DNA from: a virus
Length of the DNA stretch: 64,000 nt
Strand: one strand, 5' to 3'
Virus record (IMG/VR): IMGVR_UViG_3300045921_000950
Span: 1-64,000 of that record
Part shown: in pieces, positions 38,892-47,270 of the stretch
How positions within the stretch are numbered: the first letter of the stretch is position 1
Layout of the letters: each line of letters begins with the position of its first letter
The notes under the pieces: model-generated
The model's input: the letters and a program-made list of their open reading frames with translations, nothing else
What the model was told of the DNA's origin: nothing
Databases searched by the model: none
Program-made: the position numbers and the translations under genes

Positions 38892-38989
38892 ACGGGAACC
38901 ACCAGTCTTCGCTTTCGCTCCGCAAACTCGCGGCTCCACGCCTCGGCTTCGCGCTTGCGTCGCTTGTGGTTGGCCATCGGGGTGGACAT
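38888..38989 (-). CDS. Small basic protein, 33 residues, in lysis cluster
   Basis: A 33-codon frame (MSTPMANHKRRKREAEAWS) ending in an ATGA overlap with the endolysin. The product is strongly basic. It is too short for certainty but the coupling with the amidase argues for translation. It may mainly serve to couple amidase translation. Confidence 0.5.
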   Translation of the reverse strand: MSTPMANHKRRKREAEAWSREFAERKRRLVVPV

Positions 38990-39111
38990 CAATTGCCCGT
39001 CACGTGGGGCAAGCGATTGAGTTCGCATGTGTTTTTCGGACACGCCGCGTGACACGTGGGCGGACAATCACGTGCTGTCCCACTCCGCGCTGCGGTCGTA
39101 GACCCAGGCCG

Positions 39112-39282
39112 TCACCCCTTGGTCGGCCCCCGACGCTTCATCCGCTCGAGCCTGAGCGGGCTCTTCAGGGACTCGGGCATCTCCGGCGGCAGGTCGTCCC
39201 GCTTGCCGTCGACGTAGTCGATCGCCGCCTGAATCAGCGGCCCGAAGAGCGTCACGATCTTGAGCACCTCGACGGCGGTCAC
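39112..39282 (-). CDS. Small helical protein, 56 residues
   Basis: GTG 39282 overlaps the upstream stop as GTGA. The product (MTAVEVLKIVTLFGPLIQAA, then DGKRDDLPPEM) has an amphipathic or membrane-associated N-terminal helix and a basic C-terminus. Located in the lysis cluster, it could be an antiholin or spanin component. A 15-codon GTG frame continues at 39115-39068 but is not counted as a gene. Confidence 0.55.
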   Translation of the reverse strand: MTAVEVLKIVTLFGPLIQAAIDYVDGKRDDLPPEMPESLKSPLRLERMKRRGPTKG

Positions 39283-39821
39283 GAGTCACCTGCCCCTCCG
39301 AGGCCAAGCCACGCCTCGGCCATAGCGAGCGCTTGCAGCGCCTCAGCAGGGACGGTGATTGCTGGGTCCGCTGCGAGTTGCCGCACGATCCGCACCGCGT
39401 CGAGCAGGGCTGTCCGCACGTCCTCCACCTTCCCCACGACGAGGTGTCCATGCGCAGCCGAGAGCGCGGCGTGGGCGAGTTGGAGTCGCTGGCTCCGGAC
39501 TTCGGCCGCACGGAGGTCCTTCGCCGAGTAGCCGACGTGCTCGAGTTCCGCCAATCGTTGGTCCTCGACGGTATCGATCGCCGCGAGGGCCAGGCGAGCC
39601 GCGTCGTACGCAACGCGTGCTGGGCTGCCGACGCTCGCCGCAGGCGCGGTCGCTGGCCCGGGCGGGGTACACCCGACGGGCACCACGAGCAGCAGGGCAA
39701 CGGCGGTCACCAGGAGACCCACCAGCGCCCGCACGTAGTAGGCGAACCGCGGCCAGAGCGTGACGCGCCACAGTGCGCGAGAGAGCCGGCGCTTGCGGCC
39801 GACGGGGGCGGCTTGCGTCAT
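39279..39821 (-). CDS. Membrane protein, possible spanin-like component
   Basis: A 180-residue protein with a transmembrane segment at about residues 28-48 followed directly by VGCTPPG, which resembles a lipobox although the -3 position is Pro. The remaining 130 residues are long helices, as in i-spanin or fused spanin proteins. It is between the holin-like gene and the amidase. Spanin identity is inferred from place and layout. Confidence 0.6.
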   Translation of the reverse strand: MTQAAPVGRKRRLSRALWRVTLWPRFAYYVRALVGLLVTAVALLLVVPVGCTPPGPATAPAASVGSPARVAYDAARLALAAIDTVEDQRLAELEHVGYSAKDLRAAEVRSQRLQLAHAALSAAHGHLVVGKVEDVRTALLDAVRIVRQLAADPAITVPAEALQALAMAEAWLGLGGAGDS

Positions 39822-40222
39822 CGGAGCAACCCCTCGTTCTTCGCCCTGACCAGGGCAGCCTCGACGTGGAGACGGAGCAGGGCGTCGGCGTCCTGCGACA
39901 CGCGCTGAAGCTCCGCGAGACCGGCGGAGCCGAGCTCGACCTTCGCCGCGCTCACCGCGAATTTCAGCGCCTCGGCGGCGTCGAGCGGGTCGAGGGTGCC
40001 GTCTTCGCTCTTTTCCTTGAGCTTCTCGACGAAGGTCTGATGGGTCGTGAGCACTGCGGTCGCAGCGGCTCGCTCCACGCGCTCCAGGATCGCGCGCTGG
40101 CGGTCGGTGCCGAACCGCTGTGAGAGGAAGTGCCCGGCGCGGGTGATGCCCACGAACAGAATGGTGCTCAGGAGCACGCCGAGCGCCTCCAGCACCTCGG
40201 GGGTGAGGATCTCTTTCAACAT
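39818..40222 (-). CDS. Putative holin
   Basis: A 134-residue protein with a hydrophobic N-terminal helix (about residues 9-28, VLEALGVLLSTILFVGITRAG) and then long charged helices ending KFAVSAAKVELGSAGLAEL. The layout fits LLH-type phage holins. ATG 40222 is the natural start; an in-frame upstream extension would be Ser/Pro-rich and is rejected. First gene of the lysis group in transcription order. Holin function is inferred. Confidence 0.6.
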   Translation of the reverse strand: MLKEILTPEVLEALGVLLSTILFVGITRAGHFLSQRFGTDRQRAILERVERAAATAVLTTHQTFVEKLKEKSEDGTLDPLDAAEALKFAVSAAKVELGSAGLAELQRVSQDADALLRLHVEAALVRAKNEGLLR

Positions 40223-40277
40223 GGGGGTCTCCAAGTGGAGGTAGGGCTCCGCGCGAAGGGGCGCAGGGCGGGTGAGT

Positions 40278-40658
40278 TCAGCGGACGCGTGGATTGGCGC
40301 CGTTCGGGTTGCCGTTTCCGGGCGCTCCGTCGGGCGGTCCGCCGCCGGGCGGGATCGTCGCCGGGCCTCGCTCGATGGCGGCACGCGCTGCGGCGCGGGC
40401 CCGTGCCGTCCCGCGGGTCTCGAGGAGGTCTGCGTGCTCGCGCTCGAGCAGGTAGGTCCCGTCCGCCTCCGGCTCGCGGTAGGTCCGAGTGCCGCCTTCG
40501 ACGCGCACGAACTCGCCGCCGGACCCCGGCTGGAGCCAGGCGTCATCGACCGGTGTGCCGTCGGGGCGCTCGCCGTGGAGGTGCGGGAGCCCGAGCGCCA
40601 CGTCCACGGCAGCGCGGACGTACTCGGCATCCTCGGAGGTGACACGCCCGCGGCTCAC
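40278..40658 (-). CDS. Hypothetical protein
   Basis: A 126-residue protein beginning at GTG 40658, which overlaps the fibre stop as GTGA. The first 90 residues look folded (SEDAEYVRAAVDVALGLPHL, then VRVEGGTRTYREPEADGTY); the C-terminus is Gly/Pro/Asn-rich. It may be a tail-fibre assembly or decoration protein judging from position only. Confidence 0.6.
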   Translation of the reverse strand: MSRGRVTSEDAEYVRAAVDVALGLPHLHGERPDGTPVDDAWLQPGSGGEFVRVEGGTRTYREPEADGTYLLEREHADLLETRGTARARAAARAAIERGPATIPPGGGPPDGAPGNGNPNGANPRVR

Positions 40659-42826
40659 GCTGCCTGCCTCAGGAAGAAGTCGCGCATGGCTGCGGCCTCG
40701 CCGCGATTCGTCGCGCGATTCACTGTCACGAGCCACGAGTGCTTCATGGAGTCGCCGCTCGTGTTCCTGCCGATCTGGAAAGTATTGAACGTCGTTGGGT
40801 TACCGACCGAGTCGGACTGCACGTTGATCGTGGAGTCCACCTGCGTGAAATTGAACGTGCTCGAGGCGGCGCGGAACGTGGTTCCTAGGAAGCGTTGCGC
40901 AGAGCTGGCAGCGAGGAAACCAGACGATGTGCCCAGGGAGTTGGCGTCGTTGTACCTCCACACGGCCCAGTTATTCGCCGTCGAAACGAACAACGTGTGC
41001 TTGGCGTCGCCCCCCGAGTTCTGCAGGCGGAACGCCCAGATCGCGTCCGCGCGCGCCACGTACTCGACCCACTGAAACACCGAGAACGCCTTGTCCGTAC
41101 CGCTCGCGAAGTCGGAGTACCCTGCGCCGTTGGACAGAATCGCGCCGTCCAGGAGCACTGCCGTTTGGGTTCCGATCGTGTCGGGTGTGGCTGTTCCGGT
41201 CGTCGTTCCGAGGTGGCGTCCATTGCCAGACGTGTCGTCCCAGCCGAGCACGCTGCCACCGGACACGGTGATCGACGCGGGTATATGCAGTGCCCAGAGA
41301 TCCGTGCCGAAAAGTTCCTGGGGAGTCGCCTCCAGTGAGTGGCGCGCCATGCGCGCGGCGACGGCTTCGCGCTCGGATTGGGAAAGAGCTGCCCCGAACC
41401 CTACCGCCTCGGAGATGAAGCCGAGCATGGTCGAGCTGTTCTGCGCGAGTTGAAGCGTGGCCTGAGGCGTCGATGACGACGGACTGGCGATTGTGCCGGT
41501 CTGGGCAGGGGTCGCCATGTCGTTCACGTAGATCTCGACGTCCGCTCCGCTCTTTCGTACGGCGATCAGGTAGGTAGTGTGCGTTGTGATTGTCCCAGCC
41601 GCTGTGCTGATCGTCGTGTTCGCGGAGCCGTTCCCGAAAAAGCAGCTCACCTGGCCCGACGGATTGATCCACCAGTACGTACCTACATTGGCCGCCGCTG
41701 AGTTGTACGTGCGTGTGAGCACGAAACCGTTCGTCAGATCATAGACGCGCACTAGGTAGAAGTCCGTGACCGAGCTCGTTCCGTCGTGCCGCGGCGTGAA
41801 ACTCGACGCCGCCAATGACGAGAGCAGATTCGCCGCCGCAAAGTAGCAGGCGTTCCCGGCACCAAACGTCGTCAGGTACGGGCGACTCGCGGCCGTCGCT
41901 TGCGTGAGCGTTCCGCCAAGCGACCCTGGGTTCTGTACTGTCTGCAGGCGCCTAACGTCAGAACTGGTACCCGATTCGAGCGTGGCGTCGGAGCGGTCGA
42001 AACTCGCACCCCACGCAAGCGACAGCGGAACCGCGAGCGCAGACATGTCCCAGCGCTCCGCAAGGTACCCCTCCGCTGCGGCGCGGTCGGGAAGGTTCGT
42101 GCCAGCTGGACCGCCGAATACATGAAGCTCCGGCAGCCAGCCAACGACAGGCGTGGCTCCATTGTTCGCGTTCCCAACGACCGCGACATGAGCTGAGTTG
42201 CCTGTGTTGGGCGAGGAGATCGTTCCCGAGGCGACCTCGGACCCGTTCAGGAACACGGTCACCGTGGTTCCGACTACGCGCACCGATACCGTGTAGTCGG
42301 TATTGGTCGTGATCGCCGCCGCCACCGAGAGCGATAGTGCGGCACTCCCCGAGCCGTTGCCCCAGCGCACCACGAGAGCGCCTGTGCTTGCGGCGCGCAC
42401 CTGCATGCCAACAGTGTTCGCGTTGCCGTCGTACGTTGAGAACAGGTCGTTGTTCGCGGCGAGGCTCGTCGTCCGGAACCGGAGCGTGAGCAGGTAATCG
42501 CCCGTGCCGTCGTGTATGAAGCGCTGGTCGCTGAGCGAGAGAGAGGACAGCGCGAGCCGCCGCGTCCCACGAAAGAACGCGGCGCCGGTTTCGCGGTCGC
42601 GCATCGGCTGAGCGCTCGCGGTCGTCTGCGTCCACGCGGTGCCGAGGGAGCCTGTGTTCGGGCTGCTCGCGACGTAGTCCTCCAAGAACCCGGGCTCGAT
42701 CGTCGCACCCGCGCCGGTGCCAATGGTCGAATCCCAAACGATCGCCTGGTCGTAGACGGAGGGGTCGAAAGGTGCGGGCGACGCACCGACGATAAACGCG
42801 CTGGTCAGGACCGCTAGCTGCCTCAC
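40655..42826 (-). CDS. Tail fibre with LamG-like jelly-roll modules
   Basis: A 723-residue protein with three concanavalin/LamG-like modules (about 75-255, 290-500 and 510-715). Each shows TxYTVSVRVVGTTVTVFLNGSEVASGT-type strands (landmark VFLNGSEV) and a conserved NxGxLG...WT or GxGNACYF element. GTG 42826 overlaps the previous stop. LamG modules bind carbohydrate, so this is probably a receptor-binding fibre. Codon and amino-acid use is richer in Ser/Thr than neighbouring genes. Confidence 0.75.
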   Translation of the reverse strand: MRQLAVLTSAFIVGASPAPFDPSVYDQAIVWDSTIGTGAGATIEPGFLEDYVASSPNTGSLGTAWTQTTASAQPMRDRETGAAFFRGTRRLALSSLSLSDQRFIHDGTGDYLLTLRFRTTSLAANNDLFSTYDGNANTVGMQVRAASTGALVVRWGNGSGSAALSLSVAAAITTNTDYTVSVRVVGTTVTVFLNGSEVASGTISSPNTGNSAHVAVVGNANNGATPVVGWLPELHVFGGPAGTNLPDRAAAEGYLAERWDMSALAVPLSLAWGASFDRSDATLESGTSSDVRRLQTVQNPGSLGGTLTQATAASRPYLTTFGAGNACYFAAANLLSSLAASSFTPRHDGTSSVTDFYLVRVYDLTNGFVLTRTYNSAAANVGTYWWINPSGQVSCFFGNGSANTTISTAAGTITTHTTYLIAVRKSGADVEIYVNDMATPAQTGTIASPSSSTPQATLQLAQNSSTMLGFISEAVGFGAALSQSEREAVAARMARHSLEATPQELFGTDLWALHIPASITVSGGSVLGWDDTSGNGRHLGTTTGTATPDTIGTQTAVLLDGAILSNGAGYSDFASGTDKAFSVFQWVEYVARADAIWAFRLQNSGGDAKHTLFVSTANNWAVWRYNDANSLGTSSGFLAASSAQRFLGTTFRAASSTFNFTQVDSTINVQSDSVGNPTTFNTFQIGRNTSGDSMKHSWLVTVNRATNRGEAAAMRDFFLRQAA

Positions 42827-44139
42827 GGAGCCTCCGGCTGCGCAGGCGGAACGTACGACTCGACACGAGCCGTCACGCATAGCGCAATGTTGTGCTCGCT
42901 GATGTTCGACGGCTGCAAACGCAGCACCGGCACGTTGTCCACGTGAGTCGTCATGATTCCCACGTTCATTTCGACCAGCTCTGCCGCGAACAGATCGTTC
43001 TCGGAGTCGAAGTCGTTGACAACCGTCTCACTCACCCCGAGGCTCTCGAACGACTCGCGCGCCGTGGCCCCGGTACGGCAGAAATAGCGCCGTTGCTCGT
43101 GGAACGTGGTGCCGTTCGACGCGGTTCCCGAGACAAGCACCGTGATCCGACATTTGCGCGACGGCGGCAGGACCACGTCGACGTTCGCCGACGCGGCCGG
43201 GGCGATCGTCGTGCTCGTGTCGTGCTGCGGGACCACGCCGTCTCGGTACTGCGCGCCGCCCGAGTTGGTGTACTCGCGGCTGGCGTCGTAAACCGTCAGG
43301 CTCCACTCGTCGACAGCCACGCTGTGCAGCTGCCAACGCATGCCCGGAGCGATCGGCCGATTCCCGTGCACCGTCACGCCCTCATCCGGGACGATCGTCA
43401 GCGCCGCACCGCCCGCGTGGTAGCCGTTGAGGATCGGGCGCACGCTGCCCGTCGTCCAGCCGAAGCTGGAGTCGGTTCCGAGCTGCAGAGCGACCGCGCC
43501 CGCATTCGTAGTCACGATCAGCGCACGAAGTACCGTCGGCGTGAGCAAGCTCGACGTGCCGGTGATCGTCTGCGGCGCAAGTGCGTGCGTCGCGTACGGC
43601 GACACCTCCCCGCGCCCGACGCTCGCCGTGTAGCGAGACGACGTGCGGACCCAGGCTCCCGTGTCTGAGTCGACGCAGCGGAGGGTAATCGCCCCCTTCC
43701 CGCCCGTCTGCAGGGGCGAGGCGCCGACGAACGACGTATCCCCGTCGATCGTCTGTCCGCCACCGGTGTGCGCGACGGCGACGCCCGCGTTCCCATCGAT
43801 GAGGATCTCGATCTCCGCCCCGAGGACCCGACTCGCATCGTCCTGGAGATAGATCACCTGCTGGAAGAAGGCGGCCTCCGCGACGATCGTCAGCCGCGTC
43901 TGGGCAGGATCGCGGCCGCCGTAGACGCTGGCGTCGACCTGGTACTCGTTGGCGATCGGCTCCTCTTCTTCGTCGAGGCGAGGGGGGAGGTCGGTGACGA
44001 GGACGATGATCTCCGTTGCGCCACGAGGCAGGTTCGCCACCTGCGCCTTCTGGTTCTGGCCGCCAGAGACCACAGGAACGAAAGCGTTCTCGGGAACTGT
44101 CTCGAGCTCCGGGAGCTCAGAAATCTTCACTTGGCCCAT
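42823..44139 (-). CDS. Tail fibre/baseplate-associated protein
   Basis: A 438-residue protein. The N-terminus MGQVKISELPELETVPENAF is the attachment motif commonly found in phage fibre proteins (KISELP). The rest is predicted beta-structured with QTIDGDTSFVGAS and NGYHAGGAALTIV repeats, like fibre shaft sequence. It lies 3 bases after the DUF2313 baseplate gene. Confidence 0.75.
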   Translation of the reverse strand: MGQVKISELPELETVPENAFVPVVSGGQNQKAQVANLPRGATEIIVLVTDLPPRLDEEEEPIANEYQVDASVYGGRDPAQTRLTIVAEAAFFQQVIYLQDDASRVLGAEIEILIDGNAGVAVAHTGGGQTIDGDTSFVGASPLQTGGKGAITLRCVDSDTGAWVRTSSRYTASVGRGEVSPYATHALAPQTITGTSSLLTPTVLRALIVTTNAGAVALQLGTDSSFGWTTGSVRPILNGYHAGGAALTIVPDEGVTVHGNRPIAPGMRWQLHSVAVDEWSLTVYDASREYTNSGGAQYRDGVVPQHDTSTTIAPAASANVDVVLPPSRKCRITVLVSGTASNGTTFHEQRRYFCRTGATARESFESLGVSETVVNDFDSENDLFAAELVEMNVGIMTTHVDNVPVLRLQPSNISEHNIALCVTARVESYVPPAQPEAP

Positions 44140-44142
44140 GGG

Positions 44143-45231
44143 CTATGCCTCCACCATGATCAGGTCGTCGTCCTCGGTGACCAGGTCGTCACCGTCTTCG
44201 GTGGCGAGGACCGCGACGTACTCCACGCGCGTCACCACCCACTGCTGCGAGGGCTTCAGCTTCTGGATGAACCACTCGAACTCAGCGCGGCGCGCCGCAG
44301 GGATTTGGGCGCGTTCCGGGAAGTTCTCTCCGCCGATGTAGAGGAAGTACCTCCACGCGTCCGGGTCGGCAGGGATCGGAGGGGGGGCTCTCCGCGTCAG
44401 GTCGAGGTTGACGATGTAGCCCGGGTCGTTGACGAGGAAGTCGTTGCAGTACGGCGCCTCGGGTCCGTCGTAGGCTTCCGGACAATCCGGATCGGTGTCG
44501 TCCTCGCACTGGAAGAGGCCGGTGAGCGGCTGGTCCGCATAGTGCAGCGGGTTGCGGGGAACGCGCGGTAGTTCCGGGAGAAGCGAGGGCTCCCAGAGGT
44601 TGTCGTCGGTGTATTCGACATTCAGAGGGAGCGTCAGAAAAGCGCCGGGCGCTCCAGGGACTTCGACCTCCCACGGCTCCCCGAACCAGTTCTGAGAGAG
44701 CGGGGCGGACCACGTGGCGCCACCGTCGACCGAAGTCTCGATCGTCAGCAGCGGGCCGCCCGGGTCGGTCGGCGCGATGTACTCGACGACGCGGACACCA
44801 AGCCCGGTGAGCTGGAGGTAGATGCCCGATACCGTGATCGTGGGCGGGAGTGTTCCGCTCCCCGAGAGTTCGCTCTCAATGATCGGGACGTTCCACCACC
44901 ACTCGTGGACGTATACGTCGAACCCGGCCGCTTGGAGGACATCCTGGATGTACCGCGGCGACTGCCCGCCGGTGGCCTTCCACGACGCATCCAGCGCACG
45001 CCTCCTGCGCGAATCGCTCGGCGAAGGCCAGACCCCGAACTGCTCGCACCAGAGTCCGAGCTGTCGGGTAGTCGGAGGGAACAGGTCGAGGAAGACCTGG
45101 TCGACGTAGCCCTTCGTTTCCTGGGGCTGCTCCGCGAGCCCTTCGAAGAAGCGGCGCAGCGTCTTGTCCACGACGATGCGCCAGGCCTTCCCAGTGGGGA
45201 GGAGGGCTTTGATGGTTTCGAAGAGGCTCAT
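44143..45231 (-). CDS. Baseplate protein, Mu gp48/DUF2313-like
   Basis: A 362-residue protein. LLPTGKAW near the N-terminus and FLDLFPPTTRQLGLWCEQFG (about 48-67) are the signatures of the YmfQ/DUF2313 family, which includes Mu gp48. The last 40 residues are acidic. It joins the baseplate to the fibres. In Mu, gp47 and gp48 are neighbours; here the fibre-like gene at 46508 and two moron genes on the opposite strand separate them. Confidence 0.85.
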   Translation of the reverse strand: MSLFETIKALLPTGKAWRIVVDKTLRRFFEGLAEQPQETKGYVDQVFLDLFPPTTRQLGLWCEQFGVWPSPSDSRRRRALDASWKATGGQSPRYIQDVLQAAGFDVYVHEWWWNVPIIESELSGSGTLPPTITVSGIYLQLTGLGVRVVEYIAPTDPGGPLLTIETSVDGGATWSAPLSQNWFGEPWEVEVPGAPGAFLTLPLNVEYTDDNLWEPSLLPELPRVPRNPLHYADQPLTGLFQCEDDTDPDCPEAYDGPEAPYCNDFLVNDPGYIVNLDLTRRAPPPIPADPDAWRYFLYIGGENFPERAQIPAARRAEFEWFIQKLKPSQQWVVTRVEYVAVLATEDGDDLVTEDDDLIMVEA

Positions 45232-45300
45232 TGGAGCTTGGCCATGGGGCCGGCGTGGGCGTCAGTTGACGCCACCTTGCTGAGGTTCTCAGCTTGCTGG

Positions 45301-45726
45301 ATGACCAATCACTTGCAGCAGCACCTGTTGCCCGGGGAGCGCGTCCAGCACGTTGGTCGCCTTCACTGGGCGATGTACCTACCGGGGGCCATCTTCGTGC
45401 CGATTCTGATCGGGATCCCGATCGTGCTGCTCCTGTGGATCCGCAGAGTCACGACCGAGATGGTCGTCACCGACCGGAGGGTGCTCGTGAAGACGGGGCT
45501 ACTCGCTCGCGAGATCGACGAGCTGCGCCTCGAGAAGGTCGAGTCCGTGCAGGCCACGACGTTTCTCGGGCTCAGCTTCGGAAGCCTGAAGATCGTTGGT
45601 AGCGGCGGAACGTTCCGCGAAATGCACTGGGTCGAGGAGCCAATGGCGTTCCGGAATGCCGTCCAGAACCAGGCAGACCGTCTGCGAACTCTCAGCAGTG
45701 CCGGGCAGTTGCGGGATAGCGCTTGA
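45301..45726 (+). CDS. PH-domain (bPH_2) membrane protein, moron
   Basis: A 141-residue protein read against the tail genes. A transmembrane hairpin (about residues 26-47) is followed by a bPH_2/DUF304 domain: TEMVVTDRRVLVKTGLL, ELRLEKVESVQ, FGSLKIVGSGGT. A TTGACG lies 17 bp before a weak -10 (TCAGCT), placing the start at or near ATG 45301, so the message may be leaderless. Such strand-inverted single genes in late regions are morons expressed by the lysogen. Role in the envelope unknown. Confidence 0.8.
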   Translation: MTNHLQQHLLPGERVQHVGRLHWAMYLPGAIFVPILIGIPIVLLLWIRRVTTEMVVTDRRVLVKTGLLAREIDELRLEKVESVQATTFLGLSFGSLKIVGSGGTFREMHWVEEPMAFRNAVQNQADRLRTLSSAGQLRDSA

Positions 45727-45760
45727 CCACTAGGGCTAGTGCCAGCACGCTAGCGAAGAT

Positions 45761-45790
45761 GCCCCCGCGTCGGTGCTAGCGACCGGGGGC
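45761..45790 (+). terminator. Hairpin between moron genes
   Basis: GCCCCCG (45761-45767) pairs with CGGGGGC (45784-45790), the same outer stem as the terminator at 31552-31590. No T-run on the plus strand. A second inverted repeat (GCTAGTGC/GCACGCTAGC, about 45735-45754) lies just upstream. Confidence 0.45.
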
Positions 45791-45824
45791 GTGGTCCGAA
45801 TCCAGCTTGAAGGAGAATTCGAAC

Positions 45825-46505
45825 ATGAGAACAGTGGCCTGGAAGGCGCTCCTTGCCAAGGTGGCCTTGGTCGCCGTCGGATGCGGCGGGGGCTCAGGCT
45901 CAACCATCTTGGATGACTGTGCAGAGTGCGGCCAGGAGCACCAGGATGTGGCAGGCGAGTCGGAAGGGGAGACTCACGACCACTTCGATCGATATGCACT
46001 CTTGGTCCCGGCGGACCAGTTGCAGGCGATAGAGGTGGACCCCGAGTTCGTCTCCGCTGGTGAATGGGAGGCGGTCGACGCCGCGACCCAGGCCTGGTTC
46101 TACGCCGTCCCCTTGCTCCAGATGCCTGTCGTGGTCGGGTTCTCGGAACCGGATCCGGAGCGGCCTGTTATGCGCATCCGGCGACTCTCCGGTCCCAGAC
46201 CGGACAGCAAGTGGGGAGTTCTGAACGGGGCAGCATACGCGGACAGCTCGATCGCTATATGGCCTGACGACATCCAAACCGGCGAGATCGCGAACACCGT
46301 GGCGCACGAGATCGGGCACATCTTCGGCGCAACGCATCACCCAGACGATGCACTCTCCGAGGTTCCCGCGTCGGCCGTGATGCGGACCCCGATACGGCTC
46401 GACCTGAGTTGCATCACTCGGCAGGACCTCGCGCTGCTCTGCTCTCGCCTGGAGGGCTGCGGGGAGACGAAGGCGGTCTGTCTGAAGATCCCGGGCGTGC
46501 GATAG
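45825..46505 (+). CDS. Secreted metzincin-like metalloprotease, probable lipoprotein
   Basis: A 226-residue protein with an N-terminal signal (LLAKVALVAVGC, probable lipid attachment at C20), a Gly/Ser-rich linker and an extracytoplasmic domain. The catalytic motif HEIGHIFGATHHPDD is at residues 161-175 and matches the metzincin HExxHxxGxxH pattern. A Met-containing turn is likely at AVMRTPIRLDL. AAGGAG precedes ATG 45825. It is read against the tail genes, next to the PH-domain gene. It may be a lysogenic-conversion or toxin-like protein; it is not an expected structural part of the tail. Confidence 0.8.
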   Translation: MRTVAWKALLAKVALVAVGCGGGSGSTILDDCAECGQEHQDVAGESEGETHDHFDRYALLVPADQLQAIEVDPEFVSAGEWEAVDAATQAWFYAVPLLQMPVVVGFSEPDPERPVMRIRRLSGPRPDSKWGVLNGAAYADSSIAIWPDDIQTGEIANTVAHEIGHIFGATHHPDDALSEVPASAVMRTPIRLDLSCITRQDLALLCSRLEGCGETKAVCLKIPGVR

Positions 46506-46507
46506 AC

Positions 46508-47266
46508 TCAAGGGACAATCGGGTCGATGCGCCGCAGTGAGACTCTCGTGCCCCACACTCCTCCGACCACATCGACGTCTCCTCCTGAGTTTTGGCTGGC
46601 CCTCACCTCGATATAGTCGGCGGCGGTGAGTGGAAACTCCATGCACCCAGAGAGCAGGGCGGTGGTCGTGGTGGCGACCCGGGTCGAATCTAGCGTCCCA
46701 ACCGACGAACCGTTGAGGTACAGAGCGAGATTCCGGAAGCCGGCAGCCCCCGAGCCGAATGGAACGCGCCAGGACAGGAGGTAGTACCCTGTTGCCGGAG
46801 CGACGAGGCGTTGGGTATTCGAGGAGGTGCTGTGATAGTCGCCGACGTCCCAACTCTCCGAGTTGAAAGTGATCGCTGACTCGACCTCGCTCGAGAGCGT
46901 CTGATTAGCCGACTTGTAAAGGGAGCAACCGCTGAACTGGTTCTCAATTGCTGCCGTGATAGCAGCATTGCGCGCTGTAACCTCGTTCGCGAGGAGAGTA
47001 TCTACCTGGCCGCGCCGGTAGAAGATGGCCAGAAGCGCACCCAGGTACTGGGATACGTTGGCCGTGTCCGGGACTTCGCTCGGCGCGATGTCCGCGTCGA
47101 CGAGCAGCGCCTGCAGGAAGCCCTGCAGGTCGTTGACCCAATCGCGCTCGAGCGGGAACCCGGTTCCGTCACCGACGGCGGTTGCGTTGCGCGCCTTGCC
47201 GTAGGGGTAGGCGGGGTCCGTGGTGTCGACGCGGATCCCGTAACGCTCTCTCAGGTCGAGTGCCAT
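46508..47266 (-). CDS. Tail fibre-like protein with C1q/TNF-like head
   Basis: A 252-residue protein. The N-terminus contains KARNATAVGDGTGFPLERDW (landmarks ARNATAVGDGTG), a pattern common in phage fibre N-termini. A short helical shaft follows. The C-terminal 140 residues (LVAPATGYYLLSWRVPFGSG) look like a C1q/TNF jelly-roll receptor-binding head. It ends three bases from the convergent protease gene, so the two moron genes have been inserted after it. Confidence 0.75.
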   Translation of the reverse strand: MALDLRERYGIRVDTTDPAYPYGKARNATAVGDGTGFPLERDWVNDLQGFLQALLVDADIAPSEVPDTANVSQYLGALLAIFYRRGQVDTLLANEVTARNAAITAAIENQFSGCSLYKSANQTLSSEVESAITFNSESWDVGDYHSTSSNTQRLVAPATGYYLLSWRVPFGSGAAGFRNLALYLNGSSVGTLDSTRVATTTTALLSGCMEFPLTAADYIEVRASQNSGGDVDVVGGVWGTRVSLRRIDPIVP

Positions 47267-47270
47267 AGGT

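Noticed and set aside
39068-39115. A 15-codon GTG frame in a GTGA overlap after the 56-residue gene.
   Set aside because: Too short to support as a gene; kept only as a note in the neighbour's entry.
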